A stretch of 64,000 bases of DNA, from the NCBI GenBank assembly GCA_030412805.1, contig JASJFJ010000001.1, forward strand, positions 2,482,501 to 2,546,500, written 5' to 3'. Below, piece by piece: positions 23,262-34,800 of the stretch (its first letter is position 1; each line of letters begins with the position of its first letter). The notes below the pieces were generated by a model that saw nothing but the letters and a program-made list of their open reading frames with translations, had not been told where the DNA came from and ran no database searches. This DNA is from Westerdykella aurantiaca. Lineage: Eukaryota; Ascomycota; Dothideomycetes; Pleosporales; Sporormiaceae. A program made the translations under genes and the position numbers.

Positions 23262-24198
23262 ATGTCTCAAGTTATTCTCTACGATATCCCCAGCAAAGAG
23301 CCCAGGAAAAGCTGGTCGCTGAATCCATGGAAACGTATGTGAGAAGTCCTGTGGGGTGGAACCAATCGCTGACATTCCTTGAGCTCGCATGGTTCTGAGT
23401 TATAAGGGAATTGATTACAAAACGGAATGGGTCGAGTACCCAGATATTGCTGACACATTCAGGAGTCTGTAGGTTTCAATATCCTTATCAACGTATTTCC
23501 CCATATTAATGGCAGCATAGTGGTATCAAACCAAATGATCCGAACGAGCCAGGCTTCTCGGTGGAATACACGTCGCCAGCTGTACGATTCGATGACGGCA
23601 CGTATGTGATGGACTCGTGGGCCATCGCTCAAGGTAACTGAATTCAATGAAGAATAAACCATGGATGGGAAGGCTAATCTTACGCAGAGATCGAAAAGCG
23701 CTACCCAACTCCATCCCTAGGCCTTGACGAACCAATCGTCACTCAGATCCGTGAATACATCCCCAAGCTGTTCGCACCTTTGGGTGCAGACATTCTTCCC
23801 AACATTCCTCGAAACCTCCTGAGCCCACGATCTGCCGAGTACTTCGAGCGTACCCGGGCCGCGAGATTTGGCATGCCTCTGGCCCAGCTCGAGAAGGAGA
23901 AGGGCGGAGAGAAGGCCTGGGAAGCCGCGGAGGCCCCTATCAGAGAACTGGCTGCCATCTTGAAGAAAAACGGCGGCCCTTATTTCCTGGGCGATAGAGG
24001 TGCGTCTTTTGCCTATTCTTGAAGGGCAGGTTGTCTAATGGGTGACTGATAGTGACGTATGCCGATTTTATTCTCGTGACCTACCTCGAGTTCCTCAAGC
24101 GTGTCAATGCCGGACAATTTGAGAAATTCACTGCTTTCGATCCGGCCTTCGAGAAGTTGTATGATGCCTCTAAGCAATGGCTTAACAAGGATGATTAA
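23262..24198 (+). CDS. Glutathione S-transferase (GstA/etherase-like)
   Basis: Five exons (23262-23334, 23384-23468, 23521-23633, 23688-23999, 24053-24198) encode 242 residues; all four introns are 49-54 nt and phase-consistent. The N-terminal thioredoxin fold reads MSQVILYDIPSK...SWSLNPWKPRMVLSYKGI, then YKTEWVEYPDI and FDDGTYVMDSWAIAQ, where the D-S after the Met is the glutathione-contacting segment. The C-terminal all-helical domain ends with VTYADFILVTYLEFL, a GST C-domain signature. The closest group is fungal GstA-like enzymes related to bacterial beta-etherases, which use a Ser in the N-terminal region. A role in detoxification is inferred from the family. It is convergent with the Nudix gene, 104 nt between stops. 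Confidence 0.9.
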
Positions 24199-24302
24199 GG
24201 AAGTGCGTTGCAGTTACCGCTCAGATACACACAGGAGCAGAGATATAACGAATTGATGATTACCGTGATGTCGAAAATTCACCATTAACTTTGCGTTTGC
24301 AG

Positions 24303-24845
24303 TCACTCTCTGACTGATTCCACCAGCTTCAAGGCCTTGAGAAGAACTTCCCGATCCGCTTGAAAGGTAAGTTTCTCAACTGCTTCCTTGCAGGAGAAAA
24401 ACTCTGCTTCGAAAGCGGCTTCCCCTGCCAGCGGCTTGCTCCGCGCCCCTTCATCCACTGCTGCTAGGTACCACCAGATAAGCTTCACATTCTCGTCATC
24501 AAGCTCCCTCGTCGTCAACATAAATGGCTCAGTAAGGCCTGGATAAATGCGAGCCTCGTCCCGCACGTTCGGAGGATCATGGACCGATGGAGCACGGATA
24601 GGCATAGAAATGGGATGTAGATGGCAACGATAGCCAGCTTCTTCCATGACTTCTCTGATTGCAGCATCGCCACGACGCTCAGCCTGATTCCGGCGTCCCT
24701 TAGGCAGATACCACTCGTCCGTCTGGAGATGGTGGATGAGGCAGACTTCGATTTGAGAAGTGACGAGGTCGAATAGCACGGCTCCACAACTCTCGACGAA
24801 ATGGTCGGAAGTGTATTGTCGATTACTGAATTTTGACTGCGCCAT
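24303..24845 (-). CDS. Nudix hydrolase (Ap4A hydrolase/diphosphatase type)
   Basis: A single exon of 180 residues from the ATG at 24845. The Nudix box is complete, G50-x5-E56-x7-R64-E65-V-M-E68-E69-A-G71-Y72. The lead-in SCGAVLFD and WYLPKGRR match Ap4A hydrolase and diphosphoinositol-polyphosphate phosphohydrolase groups. The substrate cannot be set from sequence alone. The rest of the fold is present, ending at a helix (REVLLKALKLVESVRE). There is no signal peptide, so it is probably cytosolic. Confidence 0.93.
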   Translation of the reverse strand: MAQSKFSNRQYTSDHFVESCGAVLFDLVTSQIEVCLIHHLQTDEWYLPKGRRNQAERRGDAAIREVMEEAGYRCHLHPISMPIRAPSVHDPPNVRDEARIYPGLTEPFMLTTRELDDENVKLIWWYLAAVDEGARSKPLAGEAAFEAEFFSCKEAVEKLTFQADREVLLKALKLVESVRE

Positions 24846-25313
24846 CTGATTTGCGGAAGTTGTTCGATGAGAAGGACGGTTGTGATATCCAGCCTATGAT
24901 ATGTATGCCTGATTTAGGGCACTTCGTTCCTACCCTAGGGTACCTTCCCGTCGATCCCGTTGACTAAGTGGTCGAATTTACTAGACTGGAAACGGGAAAC
25001 AGATAATAATTAGTAATGTTTATGAACGTGACTTTCTCCAACCCGATCAGATAGCTGGGTGAATGTTCGAGCACAAGTGGAGCGTATGCCCCCACATGCC
25101 CCTCCCAGAACCAATGGCCGAGTCTTTCCGAAAGCGCATTCCGACACTTTCGGAATGCCCTCCGAAAGCCACACCTTCCAACAACGTCATAGTTCGAAAC
25201 TAAACCATGACCACGATGGAGCATGCCAATGACGAAAGATTAGCTAGAACGAAGGGGCAAATGGGGGCCTTTCTCCACTGCCCGCCTGTTTCTTGGTTTG
25301 ATTTTTAGTTGAG
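24846..25313. promoter_or_regulatory. Divergent promoter, Nudix / aldo-keto reductase
   Basis: 468 nt between divergent start codons. The segment 25108-25185 contains TCTTTCCGAAAGCGCATT and TTTCGGAATGCC, short CCGAAAG/CTTTCGG inverted elements. They may be heat-shock- or stress-type sites, but this is not assignable with confidence. Confidence 0.45.
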
Positions 25314-26411
25314 ATGTTTACCCCTCGTTTTCGCACAGCAACTTCCAGACTCTATCAAGCAACAGCACACTTCCAACCTCGAGTTCGAGTTCCAGGACCT
25401 TATCACATCCGATTTTTCAGAATGGCCCACAGTCAGACGATGTTCAAGCTCAACACGGGCGCTCAGATCCCCGCCATTGGCTTCGGCACTTGGCAGGACG
25501 CGGAAGCCCAAGAGCAAGCCGTTATCACCGCCATCAAGGCCGGCTACAAGCACATCGACACCGCGCACATCTACGGCACAGAGGAGGCTGTAGGAAAAGG
25601 AATCAAACAATCCGGAATCTCCCGCGATCAGATCTTCATTACCACAAAGCTGTGGAACAACGCCCATCACCCCGACGATGTTCCCAAGCAGCTGGATGCG
25701 TCCCTCAAGGCTCTTGGTGTCGACTACATCGACCTCTGGCTCATGCACTGGCCGTCGGCTTTTGCCCGTGGAGAAACCCTTATGCCCAAGGGTGAGGATG
25801 GTAAAATGATCACGGCCAACATCGACTACGTTGATACCTACAAGGCGATGGAGAAGTGCCTGAAAGAGGGCAAGGTGAAGGCCATTGGTGTTTCCAACTT
25901 CAGCAAGGCGGAGATGGAACGTCTTCTGGAAAAGACTGAGGTGGTAAGTAATCCGTCTTGAGGCGGATGTTCCAGTGTTGACATGTTTTAGGTCCCCGCG
26001 GCACACCAAATGGAGTTGCACCCTTGGCTCCAACAGTCCTCCTTCACCGAATGGCACAAGCAAAAGGGCATCCACATCATCGCCTACTCTCCCTTTGGCA
26101 ACCAGAACCCGATCTACGACAAGGGCCAGAACATTGGGAAGCTCATGGATGACCCCACTCTTGTCGAGATCGGCAAGAAGCATGGAAAGACTGGCGCACA
26201 GGCTGCGCTAGCTTGGAATATTGCGAAGGGTCACTCTGTGTTGCCCAAGTCGAAGACTGAATCGCGTATCAAGGCAAATCTTGAGGGCGACTTCAAGTTG
26301 CCCGATGAGGACGTTAAGAAAATCGATGGCATCGACAAGAAGATGCGCTTCTGTGATCCGTCAGAGATGTTCGGGTATAAGTTCTATACTGATTTGGATG
26401 GAAAGGAGTAA
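25314..26411 (+). CDS. Aldo-keto reductase (NADPH-dependent), with possible mitochondrial leader
   Basis: Exons 25314-25943 and 25992-26411; intron 25944-25991. The protein is 349 residues from 25314 or 313 from the in-frame ATG at 25422, which is the usual AKR length. The catalytic tetrad (numbering from the second Met) is D46 (KHIDTAHIYG), Y51, K76 (FITTKLW) and H109 (LWLMHWP). The NADPH-binding part is present (LPKSKTESRI). The class is the fungal alcohol/aldehyde reductase AKR family (glycerol dehydrogenase or D-galacturonate/xylose reductase-like); the exact substrate is not set. The first 36 residues are Arg-rich with no acidic residue (MFTPRFRTATSRLYQ), like a mitochondrial presequence, so two isoforms are possible. 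Confidence 0.92.
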
Positions 26412-26964
26412 GAGACGGGGTGAGGAGAACTGAGCTCGTCCATCACTGCTGGCAAGACATCTAGATGGTTGTTGTGATTGTAATGATCGTTGGAGAGCGT
26501 ATGTATATATGAACTTTCCCAAGCACTCAATATACCATTTTTGACAACGTATACAAATGCCACTTTCCGTTTGTTCCACAGATGAAAAAAGTATATCTAT
26601 GAAAACATAAGTGCAGTGAAGAAGTGGAAGGTCTGGAGGCAGGAAAACACAAGTGTGAAAATCCCCAAACCCCAGCCTCTACAATACGCGGACGTGACAA
26701 GCACTACGCTGGCTTGATCTGTTTACAGGGACATGCCCCGGCTCGGATCATCTGCCCCACCGAGGGGGCGCACGAGCCGCCGCATCCCACCTTCTTCACT
26801 CTCCAACGCGCTGTGGTGTGGGGATAAAATCCTGAGCGTCCAGACACTCTACGACACCTACACTTAGTACAGTACTAGTGTACACGCGGTACAAACTCGG
26901 CCACGGTCTCGAACGAACAATCACACTCCGGCCCGCCGAGGGCAGCGACCTTCGCGCTCGCATC
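26412..26964. other. Intergenic, AKR 3' end to CK2-beta start
   Basis: 553 nt between tandem genes on the + strand. It should hold the AKR terminator and the CK2-beta promoter. No feature recognised. Confidence 0.45.
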
Positions 26965-28268
26965 ATGGACGACTTCGTCAGCGATACGGACAGCGACTAC
27001 ACGAGTTATTGGCGCGATTGGGTAAGTACTCGAAGATTTCAATCCCTCCTCCGGCGTATACACTTGTTCCCCCCTTGGATCAACCATGGACTCCGTTCGA
27101 TATGGGAAGGCCGGCACTGCAATCCTCGGATGCGTCCATCTAGACTGGTAGCTGGTATTGCAGCCTTATATGCTTGAGTGTGTCGTGTGCGTTCGAACGG
27201 GCTTGCGGATAGACATCTTTCTCAACACATCAAGTCATGTTGAGCTTCAGAACATCGGGTGGGATGGAGAAGGTCTAGGGCCTCGGATGGCGGTCCGGAT
27301 GCCTGCTCCTTGCTACTAGAAATGGGGCATACAGGAGGACTGCTGGACTTCTGGACCGATCTCGCCCAGTACTGGAAATGCCTATAACACATAACAGACC
27401 TATAATCTGCCGGACCTGTCGTTCCTTGTCTCGAAGGCTGCTGTTTCAATGGTGACCAAGCTGACATCCTGTCTAGTTCATTTCCTCACGCGGAAACGAG
27501 TACTTCTGCGAAATCGACGAAGACTACCTGACCGATCGCTTCAACCTCACGGGCTTGAACACCGAAGTCCAATACTACCAATATGCGCTGGATCTTGTAA
27601 CGGACGTCTTCGACGTAGACTGCGATGACCAGCTCCGCGACGCTGTCGAAAAGTCCGCGCGGCACTTGTACGGCCTTGTACACGCCCGTTACATAGTGAC
27701 GACACGGGGTCTCGCAAAGATGGTACGTCTTGCCCGAGCCGCCGCTCCCCTGCCTACGTTTCTGGCACCAACTAACCACTTTTCTTTCCTCATGCAGCTC
27801 GAAAAGTTCAAGAAATCCGACTTCGGCAAATGCCCCCGCGTGATGTGCGAGTCGCACCCCCTCCTCCCCATGGGCCAATCCGACGTTGCGAACACTTCGC
27901 CCGTAAAGCTGTATTGCGCGCGGTGCGAAGACCTCTATAACCCCAAGTCCTCGCGCCACTCTGTCATCGACGGCGCTTACTTCGGTACCTCTTTCCACAA
28001 CATCTTGTTTCAGGTATACCCGGCGATGTTGCCGACGAAGTCGTTGCGCAGGTATGAGCCACGTGTGTTTGGGTTCAAGGTACACGCTGCGGCGGCGTTG
28101 GCGCGGTGGCAGGCCGAGCAGAGGGAAGCGATGAAGGAGAGGTTGAAGGCCGCGAGGGTGGAGGTGGCGTTCGAGGAGGAAGAGGAAGAGGAAGAGGAAG
28201 AGCCGGATAGTGAGGAGGATGAGGAGATGGATGTCGGCGAGCAAGGAACTCTGGTGGCCGCTAAGTGA
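26965..28268 (+). CDS. CKB1: Casein kinase 2 regulatory (beta) subunit
   Basis: Exons 26965-27021, 27477-27722 and 27798-28268 encode 257 residues. The start MDDFVSDTDSDYTSYW joins across a long 455-nt intron to FISSRGNEYFCEIDEDYL, a very conserved CK2-beta sequence. The dimer zinc site is complete: C113-x4-C118 and C141-x2-C144 (CPRVMC and CARC). The segment around 149-180 (SRHSVIDGAYFGTSFHNILF) includes the contact to the catalytic subunit. The C-terminus ends in a long Glu-rich tract (about 228-252). CK2-beta assembles the tetrameric holoenzyme, which phosphorylates acidic Ser/Thr sites in nucleus and cytoplasm. The yeast family has two paralogues (Ckb1, Ckb2); I use CKB1 by general similarity. 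Confidence 0.95.
27022..27476 (+). other. Long first intron of the CK2-beta gene
   Basis: A 455-nt intron with GTAAGT donor and a TAG acceptor preceded by CTGACATCC. Other introns in this window (apart from the one at 53264) are 48-119 nt. Its length is real because the flanking exons encode consecutive conserved residues. Confidence 0.85.
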
Positions 28269-28845
28269 GCACGTAACGCTGTTGGATGCAGCAGCGACAT
28301 GGGTTAGCATGGAACAGGCGATAGGCGTTTGGGTTGGTAGTGTAGCATTTGAGTAATTCGATCAGGCTTTCTGCCTTTCAGGCTTGTTCAGTTTGAGCTG
28401 ATCCAATATTTCAACCAGAACCTGGATCTCAGAATGTGCACAGCTACCACGGGGGTTCGCGTCGATAGGTGTGTCTATCGAGAGAGGATAGCACCCCAAG
28501 GTTGCAGGAATGACTGGAGTGTAAAAGACGAAGGGGGGTATCTATTCTCACACTTAATCATCTAATATTCGACAAGCCAACTTGACAGATTACACCAAAC
28601 AACTGCACGCCACGGAGATGAACAGAAAGAACCATACCCGCGCTGCGCAAAATAAATCCCAGTCATCATTATCACACATTCAAGAACTTGAAGCGTCAAG
28701 CACCCGCGGAAGCAAGCATGCAGTGACCTCAAACAGAACAGAGAAGAGAGAAAGCATCAAGCGCCGCGCAATGCAAATGCAAACCCTCCACAATCAAACC
28801 ACTGCCTCCTACCCCTGGTGATATCCACGTCAACCTCCAGTCAAC
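28269..28845. other. Intergenic, two convergent 3' ends
   Basis: 577 nt between the stop of CK2-beta and the stop of the giant WG-repeat gene. AT-richer than its flanks, consistent with two 3' UTRs. A 79-codon frame at 28582 is Lys/Thr/Asn-rich without similarity. Confidence 0.5.
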
Positions 28846-31800
28846 CTATGCAAACCCCCCCGCGATCTTCTTAAACCAGCTCCCCCTCTTCCCACTGCCA
28901 CCCCCGTTCTCCGCCGCAGGCCTCCCATCCCAAGTCCTCAGCGGGGCATCGTACGCCCCAGGAGGCTGCGCGTAGCTCTTCCTCCGGCTCCTCCTCTCAC
29001 GGTCCTCGTCGCTTCCGCGGGCACCATCATAATGCGATGCCCTTCGGCGATGATGTCTCCTTTCCCGCTCGGCCTCTCTGTCTCTATCCCGTTCTCTCTC
29101 CCGCTCACGACGTTCTTCGCGTTCGCGATCGCGCTTCGGACCTCGGCGACCTGCAATCCGAAGGCGAATATCTTCGTCTGCGGAGGGGGAGAGCTCGTCG
29201 ACGTGATCGGGGTCGCGGGCATCCGGCAATCCGTCTAGGACCGTCTCGGCAATGGGTACTGGAAGTGGCTGTTCGTTTGATAGAGAGTCGACCCACGAGG
29301 ACGTCTTGTCTCCGCCCCTTGCTAGATAGGGCATATTCTCTTCCTCCTTGGAACGGTGTGAACTACGGTGGCGGGAGCGATGAGCCGCGCCGTTGCGCTC
29401 ATCGAAGTAGTCTTGGATATGTCCGCCATTCGCAGGTGGATACTCGGAGTTGCGTCGAGCAGCACGGCGCTCTTCGCGGCGGCGGCGTCGTTCTTCTGGA
29501 TCCTCGTCCATGTGGGATCGTCGACGCTCCTTTTCCCGATCCCGATCCCGATCCCGATCCCGGTCGCGGTCGCGGTCTCGGTCTCGTTCGCGTTCACGCT
29601 CGCTGGGTCGACGGGAGCCCTCGCGTTCGCGCTCACGTTCCTTGTCCCTGCGCTTCGAAGAGCGGTGCTCTCCATGCTCGCGTTCTGGTTCTTCGACCGC
29701 GCGGCGCTTCTCCCGTTCTGCTCGCCGTTGTTTCTTTTCGTCCATGCGACGCAGTTCGGCTTCAGCCTCCTTGTTGCGTCGCTCTAGTTCGGCCATCTGC
29801 CTGGCCTTCTTCTCCGCAAGGATCGCGCTCTCCTTCTCGCGCTCGCGATTACGGCGGCGCTCTGCCTTGGCTTCGGCGGCTTCCAAATCAACGCGTTGTG
29901 CTTCTTTTTCTGCCTGCTTTCGAGCTTTGCGTTCTGCTCGTCGAGCCTCGCGCTCTGGGTCAACCTCCTCGCCGGGGCCAGCACCGCCGCTCATCATGTC
30001 TGCTCCATCATGCATTTGGGAAGAGCGGCGGACACTGCGGCGCTCGTGACGGAGTCTCTTGGCCTCGTCTTCGGTTGCGGCGCCGCCTCGTGTGGTCGAT
30101 CGTTTACGGCGTCGGCGCTCATCTTCGGTCTCGTAGGCATTCCTGCGCCGCTCGCGCTTGTCCTCATCCTGTCCCTTCTTGCGCGACCCAAGCCCGAACA
30201 TACTCATGAGGCCACCGGCAGCGGCTGCTGCGGCCCCAGCGGCAACCCCAGCAGTAGCCAGGTCCCTTGCTTTGGAGGTGTTGCGCTCCCTTCGCGATCG
30301 CTCGCGATGATGTCTTTCAAGGGGAGGTTCAACAGACATTGGGTCCATGTCGATAACAGGATCGTCGGCGCTCGGTGGTGCAGTCAAAGGTTCAGCTGGA
30401 GCAACAGCGGTAGGATCTCGCGATGACTTGCGTCGTGATGACTCAGCCTTGGGAACAGGTGTGGGTGATGCGGGCGCATCATCATCCAATGGCATGTCTA
30501 GATCATCGGGGAGGGCATACGGGTCCGGCACGGCTGAGTGTTTGTTAGCTGAACCTGCCCGCTAACTATGGAGGCCAAGAAGCTATCTCGCTTCTTGACG
30601 AGGGAGTGTCTTACCTCTGGACTTGCCCTTGTCCCTGGTACTCGATCGCCTGCTGACCGAACCTTTCATTCCCATAAGCTTTGCAGCCTTGGAGGACACC
30701 TTCGCGTCGGTGTCTGTATGCGGTGGCGACATCATAGCAGCATCGCCATCAAACGAGGGCCTCCGAGACATCGTTTTGGGAGTTGCGGACGTCCGATGCG
30801 ACTTAGCACGCGACGAAGACGGCGGTGGAGGGACGCCGAACAAGGCACCCAAGCCAGTCGCGGCACGAGCTGGTTTTGGGCGTGGAGTTCTGGACGTCTT
30901 ATCTGAACCCGAAGATTTCGACGTAACGTCTTTGTCCTTCCCTGGGGAGACACGCGCTGTTTTGGAACGGCTCAGGCTTTCTTTCGCAGGCGTGGCAGTG
31001 TTGGTGCCATCATCTGTAGACTGCTTTCTTTCCTTCTTCTGTCGTGATGCAGCGGCAGCGCCAGCCGCGACGCCCCATATACCCCAGTTGGCCCCTCCGT
31101 TGGCAGGTCGCACCACCTTTGCACGTTCCTTCTTTGCGGGTTCAGGCTTGACTTCGGGCTCTGGAGGTGGTGTAGGGAGCTTCTCCGGGGGTTCGACAAT
31201 CTCCATATCGACAAGGGGTTCGGGTTCAGGTTCGGCTGGCGGAGCAGGTGGTTCAGCCAAGTCGATGATCTCGACTACCTCTGCAGGATCTACAATTGCT
31301 TTGCTGCTTTCTTTGGCTCTCTTCGCCTTCTTTGCTTTCTTCTCGGCTTTCTTGTCGACCACAACAACAACAGGCTCAGGCTCTGGTGGCGGGGGCGGCG
31401 GAGGTGGAGGCGGGGGAGCATCAACCATTTCAGCATCGTTGAAATCAAGCAGGTCCATATCGTCGTCCATAGGGAAGCCTCCAGGCACGGGCGAGGGGTT
31501 CTTTGCAAGTGGCACAGGCTCAGGTTCCGGAATTACTACAGGCGTCCCTTTCACTTTTGATTTTGAAGAAGACTTGTCCTTCTTCGACTTGGAAGACTTC
31601 TTAGGTGTGGCTTCAATGACTTCAACCAGTGGAGGTTCTGGTGGCGGTGGTGGTGGTGGAGGCGGTTCTGGGGCTTCCGCTTCGAATTCAAAGTCCAGTT
31701 CGGCATTCTTTGATTTATCACCACTGTTCTCCTGCAGTGCCTTTAACCGTTCGGCGACGACGCCACCCGACTTTGACTTCTTCGACTTTGTTGCCTTGGG

Positions 31801-34800
31801 TGGTGGTTCGTCAGCTACGACTTCGGGTTCTGGCACATTCGGTTCCTCCATAAGCGAGATGTCACGGGCTGACTCAACCACGACCAGATCTTCCTTTGGC
31901 GGTATCTTCTTAGTCTTGCGCAGAGAAATGCCCCAAGCGCTGCCCCATCCTCCAGATGTTTCTTCTTGAGGAGCGGCGTCTTTCTCTAGCTCAGCGAGTA
32001 GATCGTCTGCAGGGACATCTTTGACCAGGTCGAACAGATCATCATCCGCTGGTGGAGGCGGAGGAGGTGGCGGAGGTGGAGGCTCTTCGAACACACCCTT
32101 CCCCTTCTTCTTCTTCTTTTTAGACGTAGAAGTCTCGAGGAATTCCTGCTCAGCAGCAATCCGGGCCGCCTCAGCTTCCTCGGCCTCCCTTTTGGCCTTC
32201 TCTGCAGCCTGTGCGGCTTCTTTGGCCTCGCGCTCTAGCCGCTCTTGCTCCTCGCGCTCAGCTTTCTCCTTCTTCTCACGAGCCTTTTTCTGAGTTGCAG
32301 TCTCCTTTTTCTTGCTGCCACCCCAAGATCCCCATATACTGGTGCTTTCCTCTTCTTTCTTCTTCGCGGCTTCTTCCGCTTCTTTGGCCTCTCTCTCCAA
32401 TCGTTCCTGCTCCTCCTTCTCCTTCTCAAGCCGTTCTTGTTCCTCCTTTTCGAGCCTATCTTGTTCTTCCTTCTCAAGCCGCTTCTTTTCTTCCCGCTCT
32501 AATCGCTCTGCCTCCTCTCGCTCTGCCTCCTCTCGCTCTGCCTCCTCTCGCTCTGCCTTTTCCTTCTTCTCGCGAGCTTTCTTCTGAGTCGCAGTCTCCT
32601 TCTTTGTTGACTTCTTCGACGCGCCAAAGATACCCCACCCAGAGCTCTTCTCCGCCTCCTCCGCTTCTTTCTTCTTCTTTGCAGCCTCCTCGGCCTCGAT
32701 TCGTGCCTTTTCGGCTTCTTCTGCCTCAATTCGTGCCTTTTCGGCTTCTTCTGCCTCGATCCTGGCTTTCTCGGCTTCCTCGGCTTCAATCCTGGCCTTT
32801 TCGGCCGCTTCTTCCGCCTCTCTGGCTTTTTGAGCCTCGCGCTCCAGTCGATCCGCTTCCTCCTTTTCCTGCCTCTCTTTCTCCTCTTTCTCTTTCTTCT
32901 CCCTCGCCTTCTTCTGCGCTGTAGTCTCCTTCTTCGTCTTCTTACCAAAGATACCCCATCCAGAGCTCTTCTCGGCCTCCTCAGCCTCCTTCTTCGCTTT
33001 CTCAGCCTCTTCCGCCGCAATCCTGGCCTTCTCGGCCTCTTCGGCTTCGATTCTGGCCTTCTCAGCGGTCTCTTCCGCCTCCTTAGCTTCTTGAGCTTCG
33101 CGTTCGAGACGCTCCTTCTCCTCTTTTTCGCGCTGCTTGGCTTCTTCTTTCTCTCTCTTCGCGTCCTCCTTCCTCTTTTCCTCGGCTTCTTTCTCGCGCT
33201 GTGCTGCCTCCTCCTTCTCTCGCTTCAGACGCTTCTTCTTCTCCGTTTTCGTCTCGTTCTTGGGTGGCTCAGGCTTCTTCTCTTCTTCCTTGGGAGGGTC
33301 ATCCAGTTGGATGAGATCTTCGAACGTATCCTTGGGAGTCCCCGACTTGGAAGCAAAGGAGTCTTTCGTCGCGGTCTTGCTGAGTTTACCGCCATCGTCG
33401 GCCTTCTTCTTCGAAGAGCTGAAACCCCATAGATCGTCGTCAACCTTCAAGTCTTCCTCTGCAGGTGGAGGCGCTTCGATTTGCTTGGGTTCTGGAAGCT
33501 CAGCCTCACCAGGAGGAGTAGGTACAGGGGGCGGGGCTAAAGATGAGCCCTTCTTGCCCTTCTTCTTCTTTGCCATGTTGAACTGTGCGCTGCCCCAAGG
33601 GTCATCTTCGTCCGGTTTCTGGACGGGTGCCGAGATATCATCGGTAACTTCCACAGGGGTGTCTTTCGAAGATGACTTCTTGACTTTCTTACCCCAGGAA
33701 GGGGTGCCCCATTCGTCTTCTTCCTCAGCCTTGGGCTCTTCCACGCCATCGGGGCTCTGCACGGTCGTTGTGTCTTCAATGACCAGTTCGGGCTCTGGGT
33801 CCTTCTTCTTCTTCTTTTTGCCTCCCCAGATGGAACTGAAACCCCAATCATCGCTCTCCTTCTTCTCCGGTTCGGGTTCAAGAACGGCCGGAGGCGGCGG
33901 CGGTGCCGGTGGAGGAGGCTCCTCCTTCCCTTTCTTTCCCTTCTTCTTCTTTGTCGAAGCTGAGCCCCAAGCTGACTCTCCCCAGATATCTTCCTCTTTC
34001 TTCTTCTTCTCCTCTTCTTCAAGCCGCGTTTTCTCCTCAGCTTCTCTCTCTTCTCGCTCCCTAGCCTCTTGCTCTTCGCGTTCCTTGGCTTCTTGTGCCT
34101 CCCTCTCGGCCTTCTCCTTGGCTTCTTGCTCTTCCCGTTCTTTCGCTTCCTTCTCTTCCCTATCTGCTTTCTCTTTAGCTTCCTTCTCCCTCTGCTTCTT
34201 CAACTTCTTCTTCTGCGTGTTACTAAGCCCAGCATACTCGTCGATTTCTGGCTTAGGTGGCTCCGGCTCCGGCTCAGGCACTACGACCGGTTCCGGTTCC
34301 GGTTTCGGTTCAGGTTCCGGTGGTGGAGAGGGCTCCTCGACCTTCGGCTCTTCCTTACCCTTCTTACCTTTCTTTTTCTTACCGGTAGCTCCAAATGAAG
34401 TCCAATCATCTTCGGCGGGTGGGCTAGGCTCCGGAGGTGGCGGAGGCGGCGAAGACACTTCCTCCTCCTTCTTTCCCTTCTTCTTACCTGATCCGACGGT
34501 ACCCCAGGCACCCCAAGCATCCTCCTCCTCCTTTACGGGTTCCGGGTCAGGGAGAGGTGGTTCCTCGATTGCGCCCTTCTTCGTTTTCTTCTTGTCCTTG
34601 GTACCACCGAAGGAAAACGAACCCCATGGATCGTCTCCTTTGGGTTTCTCGGGCTCTGGTTCAGGGACTGGTGGCGGCGGAGATGGTTCTTCCACCACCT
34701 TCTTTTTCTTCTTGTTTTTGCCGAAGCCGAAACCCCAACCATCATCCTCTTCTTCTGGGGGTTTCTCCTCCGCCACGGGCGGGACCGCAGATGACCCATT

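Noticed and set aside
29037..30209. 390-codon + frame
   Set aside because: Antisense shadow of the Arg-rich end of the WG protein.
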